Shown: positions 1-6,102 of the stretch, in pieces
Layout: every line of letters begins with the position of its first letter
Numbering within the stretch: position 1 is the first letter of the stretch
Assembly: GCF_003173735.1 (NCBI RefSeq)
Contig: NZ_CP029551.1
Coordinates: 747,001 to 811,000 of the forward strand
Reading direction: 5' to 3'
DNA from: Methylobacterium radiodurans
GTDB taxonomy: Bacteria > Pseudomonadota > Alphaproteobacteria > Rhizobiales > Beijerinckiaceae
Length of the DNA: 64,000 bases
The notes under the pieces: model-generated
Databases searched by the model: none
Seen by the model: the letters and a program-made list of their open reading frames with translations, nothing else
What the model was told of the DNA's origin: nothing
Position numbers and translations under genes: made by a program

Positions 1-656
1 TCCATCGGGTCGCCGGTCTCGCCGATGCCCTCGCCGATGCCCTCGCCGATGCCCTCGCCGATGCTTTGCTCGCCGACGCCTTGGCCGCGCCGGGCCATCA
101 GGCGGCGCACCGCCGCGCGCTCGTCGGGCTCGATCATCGCGAGCAGGAAGGCTTCGGGCGACCCGCCGGCGCCGCCCGGCATGGCGAGCGCCCGGGCGAG
201 GCGCCGGGCCTGCACCCGGGTCAGCTCGGCGGCGAGCGTCGCCCCGGAGCCGGAGCAGAACAGCAGGCGCTGGCGCCGGTCGCTCGTGCCGGTGCGCTGC
301 ACGATGTAGCCCTGCTCGATCAGGTCCTTGAGGACGCGGTTGAGGCTCTGCTTGGTGATGCGCAGGATGTCGAGGAGTTCGGCGATCGTCAGGCCCGGGT
401 AGCGATCGACGAAGTGCAGCACCCGGTGATGCGCACGGCCGAAGCCGTACTCGGCCAGGATCCGGTCGGGGTCGCCGACGAAGTCGCGGTAGGCGAAGAA
501 CAGGAGTTCGATCAGGTCGTCGCTGCTGCAGGCCGTCTCGCGCGGGCTCGCCGCGGCGCCGGCCAGCTCCCCGGCGGCGTCCACGGTCCGGTCTGCGCGC
601 GGCGGCTCGCGTGTCACGTCTCTGTCGATCCCGATATAAGTCAGTCTCGTTGACAT
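1..656 (-). CDS. MarR-family transcriptional regulator, 3' end outside the window
   Basis: Reading the minus strand gives 218 codons with no stop before the left edge. The central part has the winged-helix order of MarR proteins: a helical dimer segment, a recognition helix region reading ITKQSLNRVLKDL, and a wing with the basic motif TSDRRQR, which is typical of the family. The C-terminus carries a four-residue repeat (G-E-G-I) encoded by a 12-bp tandem repeat at 19-66. The gene is divergent from ilvE. The ATG at 656 opens the frame, but a GTG 13 codons in (617) is also possible because a promoter-like sequence overlaps the ATG. The effector is unknown. MarR identity is seen from motifs; the target is not known. 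Confidence 0.85.
   Translation of the reverse strand, partial: MSTRLTYIGIDRDVTREPPRADRTVDAAGELAGAAASPRETACSSDDLIELLFFAYRDFVGDPDRILAEYGFGRAHHRVLHFVDRYPGLTIAELLDILRITKQSLNRVLKDLIEQGYIVQRTGTSDRRQRLLFCSGSGATLAAELTRVQARRLARALAMPGGAGGSPEAFLLAMIEPDERAAVRRLMARRGQGVGEQSIGEGIGEGIGEGIGETGDPM
19..66. repeat. 12-bp tandem repeat inside the MarR gene
   Basis: The unit TCGCCGATGCCC is present at 19-30, 31-42 and 43-54, with a fourth copy at 55-66 that differs at the last two bases. On the coding (minus) strand each unit encodes Gly-Glu-Gly-Ile or a permutation of it. Copy-number change would stay in frame and only lengthen or shorten the tail. Confidence 0.9.
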
Positions 657-683
657 ATTTCAGCCCGGTTGGTACCCGTCAAC
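649..683. promoter_or_regulatory. Dyad and possible divergent promoter between marR and ilvE
   Basis: GTTGAC at 649-654 and GTCAAC at 678-683 form an inverted repeat. Each arm also resembles a -35 box (TTGACA reading right, TTGACG reading left). Inside lies a second dyad, GGTTG-N8-CAACC. The position between divergent genes suits autoregulation by the MarR protein. This is pattern reading only; no -10 box is convincing on the ilvE side. Confidence 0.35.
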
Positions 684-823
684 CCTGCCCGGCCGGGCGA
701 TCCGGCCGGCGCGAGCCAGCCTCGCGGATTCGGCGCTTGACGGATCCGCCCCACCCGGCGCACCCCGCGTTCCGCCAGACATGCCCGGCCCTCCGGAGGG
801 CCGCCACCAGGAAGACCCTGCCG

Positions 824-1711
824 ATGTCCGTCATCCCGTTCGACCAGCGTGAAGGCACCATCTGGTTCGACGGCGCCATGGTGCCGTGGCGGGAGGCGAA
901 GATCCATGTGCTGAGCCACGGTCTCCACTACGGTTCCTCGGTGTTCGAGGGCGAGCGGGCCTACGGCGGGCGGATCTTCAAGAGCCTGGAGCACACCAAG
1001 CGCCTGCACCGCTCGGCCGAACTCCTCGACTTCAAGATCCCGTTCTCGGTCGAGGAGATCGAGGCGGCCAAGCAGCTCGTCCTCAAGACCAGCGGCCTCA
1101 AGGACGCCTATCTGCGCCCCGTCGCGTGGCGTGGCTCGGAGATGATGGGCGTCTCGGCCCAGGGCAACACGATCCATCTCGCCATCGCGGCCTGGGAATG
1201 GCCGAGCTACTTCGACGCCGCCACCAAGATGAAGGGCATCCGCCTCGACATGGCGGAGTACCGCCGCCCCGATCCCCGCACGGCGCCCTGCGCCTCGAAG
1301 GCGGCGGGCCTCTACATGATCTGCACGATCTCGAAGCACCGGGCCGAGAACCGGGGCTACGCCGATGCGCTGATGCTCGACTTCGAGGGCAACGTCGCCG
1401 AGTGCACGGGCGCCAACGTCTTCTTCGTGAAGGACGGCGTGATCCACACGCCCACCGCCGACCGCTTCCTCAACGGCATCACGCGCCAGACCGTGATCGA
1501 GCTGGCCCGCCGCCGCGGCGTCGAGGTGGTCGAGCGCCGCATCGCGCCCGAGGAGATGGCGGACTTCTCCGAGTGCTTCATCACGGGCTCGGCCGCCGAG
1601 GTCACGCCGGTCTCCGAGATCGGGCCCTACCGCTTCACCCCGGCCGCCCTCACCAAGACGCTGATGGACGACTACCTCGCCGAGGTGCAGCCGAAGGCCG
1701 AGGCCGCCTGA
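824..1711 (+). CDS. ilvE: Branched-chain-amino-acid aminotransferase
   Basis: 295 residues, a class IV PLP-dependent aminotransferase that moves the amino group between leucine, isoleucine or valine and 2-oxoglutarate in the cytoplasm. Visible family marks are the N-terminal HGLHYGSSVFEG, the segment ASKAAGLYM holding the likely PLP lysine, and the C-terminal signature EGNVAECTGANVFF. The length is normal for the proteobacterial enzyme (about 290-310). The ATG at 824 is chosen because the homologous part begins right there (MSVIPFDQREG), with a purine-rich stretch AGGAAGAC upstream. It is transcribed away from marR. Some class IV paralogues act on D-amino acids, but the sequence pattern fits IlvE better. 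Confidence 0.93.
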   Translation: MSVIPFDQREGTIWFDGAMVPWREAKIHVLSHGLHYGSSVFEGERAYGGRIFKSLEHTKRLHRSAELLDFKIPFSVEEIEAAKQLVLKTSGLKDAYLRPVAWRGSEMMGVSAQGNTIHLAIAAWEWPSYFDAATKMKGIRLDMAEYRRPDPRTAPCASKAAGLYMICTISKHRAENRGYADALMLDFEGNVAECTGANVFFVKDGVIHTPTADRFLNGITRQTVIELARRRGVEVVERRIAPEEMADFSECFITGSAAEVTPVSEIGPYRFTPAALTKTLMDDYLAEVQPKAEAA

Positions 1712-1878
1712 GGGGCCGATCCCTTCACTCCCGCCGGCCCCGCGCGATCTTCCTCCCCCCTCCGCGGGGTAGGGAGCGCGTCGGGCATGGTCGACCTCGC
1801 CCTGGTGAGGGGCGGCTCGCAGCCATCCCCCGCCGTCTCGCGGCCGCCGGGAACCCCCAAACGCCGGTCGCGTTGATA

Positions 1879-1902
1879 GGAACATTTCAAGAACGAAAGG
1901 TT
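1879..1902 (+). promoter_or_regulatory. EcfG-type (general stress sigma factor) promoter candidate
   Basis: GGAAC at 1879-1883 is followed after exactly 16 bases by GTT at 1900-1902. This matches the alphaproteobacterial EcfG consensus GGAAC-N16/17-cGTT, except that the base before GTT is G and not C. The likely transcription start would fall close to the ATG at 1908, so the message would have little or no leader. GAAAGG at 1895-1900 could alternatively serve as ribosome site of a longer transcript. Confidence 0.5.
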
Positions 1903-1907
1903 CCCTC

Positions 1908-2165
1908 ATGGCCAAGGCCGCCGCGAAGAAAGCCGCCGACACGCACGACGCCAACCCCAAGACCGACCCGAAGGATGTCTCGAACCAGATCAAGGATCCG
2001 GACCAGTGGACGACCGGCGGCGAGCCGATGACCGGTGCGCAAGCCTCCTATCTCAAGACCTTGTCGGAGGAGGCCAAGGAGCCGGAAGCCTTCGACCCTG
2101 AGCTCGACAAGGCGGAAGCCTCGAAGCGCATCGACGCCCTGCGTAAGGAAGCCGGCCGCGCCTGA
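1908..2165 (+). CDS. DUF3072 small protein
   Basis: 85 residues, acidic and lysine-rich, with no membrane segment or signal peptide. The segment DQWTTGGEPMTGAQASYLKTL followed by FDPELDKAEASKRID is the recognisable DUF3072 core, found in many small stress-associated proteins of Proteobacteria and Actinobacteria. The first 25 residues (alanine/lysine-rich) look disordered. No biochemical function is known for the family. The gene stands alone between ilvE and the Sia-like operon, with an EcfG-type promoter sequence directly upstream and a hairpin just behind the stop. A role in the general stress response is inferred from that promoter only. Confidence 0.8.
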   Translation: MAKAAAKKAADTHDANPKTDPKDVSNQIKDPDQWTTGGEPMTGAQASYLKTLSEEAKEPEAFDPELDKAEASKRIDALRKEAGRA

Positions 2166-2171
2166 GACCAT

Positions 2172-2189
2172 CCGGCGCTCGCGCGCCGG
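2172..2189 (+). terminator. Hairpin behind the DUF3072 gene
   Basis: CCGGCGC at 2172-2178 pairs with GCGCCGG at 2183-2189 across a TCGC loop. It starts six bases after the stop. There is no T-run, so it is a weak or factor-assisted terminator candidate. Confidence 0.45.
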
Positions 2190-2242
2190 CCGGACGCGCG
2201 TCGGCCAGCGCGGGTGCGCCTTCCCGCTCCTTCCCGCTTGAA

Positions 2243-2322
2243 GCACAATCTTTGTGCACTCTGCTCTGATCATGGGCTTGCACGTTGCAATCGAAATCTT
2301 GGCCTAGACTTGCGCGTTACAA
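2243..2322 (+). promoter_or_regulatory. Control region of the Sia-like operon
   Basis: Three elements sit in 80 bp. First, a perfect dyad GCACAA-TCT-TTGTGC at 2243-2257. Second, a 14-bp direct repeat at 2277-2290 and 2309-2322 (12 of 14 identical, offset 32 bp, about three helical turns). Third, a GG-N10-GC pair (2275-2276 and 2287-2288) inside a sequence matching 9 of 12 sigma-54 consensus positions (TGGCACG-N4-TTGCA). Which element is used cannot be told from sequence. The first gene of the operon starts at 2429. Confidence 0.4.
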
Positions 2323-2428
2323 CCTCAGGGACTGGGAGTAAGAATTCGTTGAGAGATCCGGGCTATGGATGGGAGCATGCCCGGTCGAGGGCCGCGCGCC
2401 ATCGCGCGTCCCGCTCTCGGAGGTTCCC

Positions 2429-2983
2429 GTGCTCGCACACGATTTCCTGTCGTTCCACGAGGCCGCCAAGCGGAACGGGGTGATCCTGTCCTTCGGCGGC
2501 GACCTCTCCGAAAGCGTGCTGTTCTCGCTCGGCGAGGTGCTGAAGCTGCGCATGCGCCAGGAGGAGACCGATGCGGGCGTGGCCAAGCGCGTCTTCGCGA
2601 TCTTCGTCGAGCAGGCCCAGAACGTGATCCGCTACTCCGCCGACCGCATCCAGCCCGAGGCCGAGCCGCGTCCCGGCCGGGTCAGCAGCGGCATGATCGT
2701 GGTCGGCACCGAGGGTGAGCGCTTCTTCGTGGTCTGCGGCAACGAGGTCGGCAACGCCGAGGTACCACGCCTGCGCGAGCGGCTCGACCACCTGTCGGGC
2801 CTCTCGGGGGACGCGCTGAAGCAGTTCTACCGGGAGAAGCTGCGGCAGGCGCCGGACGAGGGCAGCCTCGGCGGCAGCATCGGCCTGATCGAGATTGCCC
2901 GACGCTCCAGCGCCCCGGTCGAGTACGACTTCCAGGCGACCGGCGCCGACCGCAGCCTGTTCTGCCTCAAGGCCTATATCTGA
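2429..2983 (+). CDS. siaB: SiaB-like protein kinase (DUF6272 family)
   Basis: 184 residues, soluble. It resembles the SiaB family, known in Pseudomonas as the kinase that phosphorylates the STAS-like protein SiaC. The histidine-kinase-like ATPase fold is suggested by the helix FVEQAQNVIRYSAD, where the asparagine would hold Mg-ATP, and by the C-terminal GSLGGSIGLIEIAR, which resembles a G2-type ATP lid. The GTG at 2429 is preferred because GGAGG lies just upstream and family similarity begins right after it; an ATG 20 codons earlier would add an unrelated tail. It is first of four genes ending with the matching phosphatase. Function is assigned from family plus gene order. Confidence 0.78.
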   Translation: MLAHDFLSFHEAAKRNGVILSFGGDLSESVLFSLGEVLKLRMRQEETDAGVAKRVFAIFVEQAQNVIRYSADRIQPEAEPRPGRVSSGMIVVGTEGERFFVVCGNEVGNAEVPRLRERLDHLSGLSGDALKQFYREKLRQAPDEGSLGGSIGLIEIARRSSAPVEYDFQATGADRSLFCLKAYI

Positions 2984-2993
2984 GGCCCGCCCG

Positions 2994-3383
2994 ATGACGC
3001 GCATCCAGATCGCCGCGACCGACCGCTCGCCCGAGGTCGATTTCGACCTCGCCGCCGGCCGCCTGTCGCTGCGCGGCGAATCCTATCCGGAGGATGCCGC
3101 CGCCTTCTACGGGCCGCTGCTCCAAGCCCTGCGCGCCGATCTGGCCGAGGGGGGCCGAGCCCCCCTCACCTTCGAGGTCGGCCTCGCCTATTTCAACTCG
3201 TCGAGTGCCAAGGCGCTGATGAACCTGTTCATGCCGCTGGAGGACGCCGCCGCCGCGGGCCGGCCGGTCACGATCCGCTGGCTCTACGCCGAGGGCGACG
3301 ACACGATCGCGGAGGCCGGCGAGGATTTCGCCGCCGATTTCGAGCACGCGGCCTTCGAACTGGTGATGGAGGCGCAGGTCTGA
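2994..3383 (+). CDS. siaC: SiaC-like STAS-fold switch protein (DUF1987)
   Basis: 129 residues matching the DUF1987/SiaC family. In Pseudomonas aeruginosa, unphosphorylated SiaC binds and activates the diguanylate cyclase SiaD, SiaB phosphorylates SiaC, and SiaA reverses this. The family loop is clear here: Tyr66-Phe67-Asn68-Ser69-Ser70-Ser71-Ala72-Lys73, followed by helix ALMNLFMPLE. The Pseudomonas phospho-acceptor is a threonine; here this loop offers only serines, so the acceptor is probably a serine (inference). The gene lies 10 bp behind siaB and its stop overlaps the next start (TGATG), which indicates translational coupling with the cyclase. Confidence 0.82.
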   Translation: MTRIQIAATDRSPEVDFDLAAGRLSLRGESYPEDAAAFYGPLLQALRADLAEGGRAPLTFEVGLAYFNSSSAKALMNLFMPLEDAAAAGRPVTIRWLYAEGDDTIAEAGEDFAADFEHAAFELVMEAQV

Positions 3384-4267
3384 TGCCCGGTAGCCGCGCC
3401 GCCGCGCTCAAGCGCGCCCAGGAGGCCGTCCTGCGTCCCGCGGGGGATCCGCCGCGCTCCACCGGACATTCGGCCGGGCATGAGGACGGCTTCAGCCTGT
3501 TCGACGCCGAAGAGGCCATTATCGGCCGCGCCGACGTGATGCTAGCGCGCCTCTCCGAGATGGCCGAGGGGGTCCAGGAACTCGCCGGCGCCTATCGGCG
3601 TGGGACGCGCGAGCAGCGCCGGCTCGTGCGGATGAGCGACCGCATGCAGCTCGACCTGCAGCGGGCCAACCAGCGCATGGCCGAGCAGCAGCGCGAACTC
3701 CAGGCCCTCAACGCGGCGCTCTCCGCCGAGATCGAGCACCGTGGGCGCCTCGAGGCGGAGCTGCGCCGCCTCGTCGACACCGACCACCTTACCGGCGCGC
3801 TGACGCGCCGCCGCTTCCTCGAGATCGCCGAGCGGGCCTGGCCGCGCACGGCCGGCGACGCCTGCCTGCTGGTGCTCGACCTCGACCGGTTCAAGCGCAT
3901 CAACGACGGCCACGGCCATGCGGCGGGCGATGCCGCGCTCGTCGCCTTCGCGGCGACCTGCCGGGGGGCGCTGCGCGCGGGCGACGCCTTCGGCCGCATG
4001 GGCGGCGAGGAGTTCGCGGTCCTGCTGCCGGAGACCGGCCCGGCCGAAGGCCTCGCCCTCGCCGAGGGCCTGCGCCGCGCCGTGGCGGACACGCCCGTGC
4101 CCACCGAGGGCGGCATGCTCGCGATCTCGGTCAGCGTCGGTCTCGCCGCCTCCGCTGTGGGCGAGCCGCTGACCGAGGCCCTGAAGCGGGCCGACGAAGC
4201 GCTCTACGGGGCCAAGGACGGCGGCCGCGACCGGGTCCGGTGCGCCGAGAGCCGCGGGACGGACTGA
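3383..4267 (+). CDS. siaD: SiaD-like diguanylate cyclase (GGDEF)
   Basis: 294 residues, no membrane segment. Residues 1-60 are poorly conserved, about 60-130 form a long heptad-like coiled coil (QLDLQRANQRMAEQQREL region), and 130-285 are a GGDEF domain. The active site is intact (GGEEF at 207-211, with LDLDRFKRIND upstream). An inhibitory I-site RxxD is present as Arg198-Ala-Gly-Asp201, exactly five residues before GGEEF. It should therefore make cyclic di-GMP from GTP and be product-inhibited. A coiled-coil-plus-GGDEF layout is what SiaC is known to bind in SiaD. Start and stop overlap siaC by one base. Confidence 0.88.
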   Translation: MPGSRAAALKRAQEAVLRPAGDPPRSTGHSAGHEDGFSLFDAEEAIIGRADVMLARLSEMAEGVQELAGAYRRGTREQRRLVRMSDRMQLDLQRANQRMAEQQRELQALNAALSAEIEHRGRLEAELRRLVDTDHLTGALTRRRFLEIAERAWPRTAGDACLLVLDLDRFKRINDGHGHAAGDAALVAFAATCRGALRAGDAFGRMGGEEFAVLLPETGPAEGLALAEGLRRAVADTPVPTEGGMLAISVSVGLAASAVGEPLTEALKRADEALYGAKDGGRDRVRCAESRGTD

Positions 4268-4320
4268 GGCTCCCGCGCGACCCCGTTCGAGAACCCTCCG
4301 AGACGGTCAGGGAAGATCCC

Positions 4321-5997
4321 ATGAGCAGCGCCGAGAGCAGCGCCGAGATCCCCTCCCCGGCGGCCCGGCGCGGCGGCCTGCGCGGTGCCGGGCCGATGCG
4401 GCGCGAGGACCTGCTGGACAATCTCGGCTTCGCCGACGTCCCGGCCGACGTGGCGGACGCGACCGCGATCATGGCCCCGGGCGCCCTGCGCGGGGCCGCG
4501 CGCGGTCACGATCTCGACAGCCTGACCCGCACGCTGTTCCTGCGGATCTACCCCGTCATCGCCGCGGTGGTGCTGCTGACCCAGGCCGGGATCGCCTGGG
4601 TCAACTACACCGACCAGATCCGCCTCTACACCGACCGGGCGAACATCCTGGCCTCGCTCACCGCCTCGGCCATCGCCCGGCCCGGCTGGGAGCGGGCGCC
4701 CGAGATCTTCGGGCCGCAGCTCCAGGCGCTCGCCCGCGATCCCGCCTTCCGCTACGCTGCCCTGCGCGACGGGGCCGGCACGCTCCTCGGCAGCGCGGGC
4801 GAGCGGCCGCAGGGGCGGGACTGGAACCGCGTTCAAGTGAGCGCGACGCTCGACGCGGCCGGTGACCGGTCCGGCAACCTCACGCTGGTGCTCTCCGCCG
4901 AGGCGTTGCGCGACAACGCCGAGCGGCAGGCGCTGCTCGCGCTCGGCACCAGCCTGGTGCTGATGCTGGCCTTCGTGGCGACGCTCAACCGTACCGTGCG
5001 CCGCCACGTCGTCGCGCCGCTGAAGCGCCTGCTCGTGGCGATGCGCAAGGTCGAGCACAAGCGCTGGACCACGGTCGATCTCGGCGGCGCCTACCGGCCG
5101 AGCAACGAGATCGACGCGATCTCCCAGGCCTTCAACAGCATGGTCGAGGGCCTGCAGAGCGGCGACGAGGCCAAGCGCCTGCTCCAGGCGCTGGAGCAGG
5201 CGCACGCCCAGCTCGAGACGGCCAACCGCCAGGTGATCGAGAGCATCGGTTACGCCCGCCGCATCCAGGCCTCGGTCCTGCCGGAGCGCACGGCCCTCGG
5301 CGGAAGCGTCGCGCTCGCCGTGCTGTACCAGCCGCTGCACCTCGTGGGCGGCGACTATTACTGGCTGGAGGAGATCGACGGCCTCTCGGTGATCGTGGTG
5401 GCGGACTGCACCGGCCACGGTGTGCCCGGCGCCTTCCTGACCCTGATCGTCGCCACCGCCCTCGACCGGCTGCTGCACGAGCGGGGCCTGCGCTCGCCCG
5501 CCGCGATCCTGGCCGGCCTCGACGCGATGGTGCGCGCCCAGCTCCGCCAGGACGGGCGCGGCGCCGAGTCCGACGACGGCCTCGATTGCGGCATCTGCGT
5601 CTGGGATCCGGCCGGGCGCAGCCTGCTCTTTGCCGGCGCGGGGCTCTCGCTCACGGCGATCCGGGACGGCGCCGTCGCGCAGGTTCGCGGCGGCCGGCGC
5701 GGCCTCGGCTATCCGCGCACCGGGCGAGAGGCGCTGCCCGAGGCCGACACGCCCGTGGCCGTCGAGCCCGGCACGACCTTCTACCTGATGACCGACGGCG
5801 TCACCGACCAGATGGGCGGCGCGCCCGGCGAGCGCCCGAGGCTCATGGGCCAGCGCGGCGTGGCCGAGCGCCTTCTCGCCCGCGCCGACGACGATCTGGA
5901 CGCGCAACTCGCCGGGCTGGAGCAGGACCTGGCGGCCTACCGCGGCAGCCAGCCCCGGCGGGACGACATGACCCTGGTGGCCTTCCGGCTCCCCTGA
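4321..5997 (+). CDS. siaA: SiaA-like membrane PP2C/SpoIIE phosphatase with HAMP domain
   Basis: 558 residues. After a 65-residue cytoplasmic tail comes a membrane helix at about 72-95, a periplasmic sensor of about 105 residues, a second helix at about 203-222, a HAMP and coiled-coil linker to about 320, and a PP2C-type phosphatase domain to the end. Metal-binding motifs are intact: GGDYYW (343-348), DCTGHG (362-367), MTDGVTDQ and the C-terminal RRDDMTL. By family it should dephosphorylate the SiaC partner in response to a periplasmic signal. It is the last gene of the operon; the start at 4321 follows AGGGAAGA, 53 bp behind the cyclase. Confidence 0.85.
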   Translation: MSSAESSAEIPSPAARRGGLRGAGPMRREDLLDNLGFADVPADVADATAIMAPGALRGAARGHDLDSLTRTLFLRIYPVIAAVVLLTQAGIAWVNYTDQIRLYTDRANILASLTASAIARPGWERAPEIFGPQLQALARDPAFRYAALRDGAGTLLGSAGERPQGRDWNRVQVSATLDAAGDRSGNLTLVLSAEALRDNAERQALLALGTSLVLMLAFVATLNRTVRRHVVAPLKRLLVAMRKVEHKRWTTVDLGGAYRPSNEIDAISQAFNSMVEGLQSGDEAKRLLQALEQAHAQLETANRQVIESIGYARRIQASVLPERTALGGSVALAVLYQPLHLVGGDYYWLEEIDGLSVIVVADCTGHGVPGAFLTLIVATALDRLLHERGLRSPAAILAGLDAMVRAQLRQDGRGAESDDGLDCGICVWDPAGRSLLFAGAGLSLTAIRDGAVAQVRGGRRGLGYPRTGREALPEADTPVAVEPGTTFYLMTDGVTDQMGGAPGERPRLMGQRGVAERLLARADDDLDAQLAGLEQDLAAYRGSQPRRDDMTLVAFRLP

Positions 5998-6102
5998 GGC
6001 CCTGGCGTGACGTACGGCACCCGTCGGGCGCTCGCGCCGGGACGGCGGCCGGGCTAAGGGTTGGGCGCCTCCGCAGCCGACCCCGAGGTTTTTGCGCCCG
6101 CC

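Noticed and set aside
1712..1878. Mobile element in the ilvE-DUF3072 gap
   Set aside because: Only imperfect GC-rich inverted stretches of REP type; no terminal repeats, target duplication or transposase.
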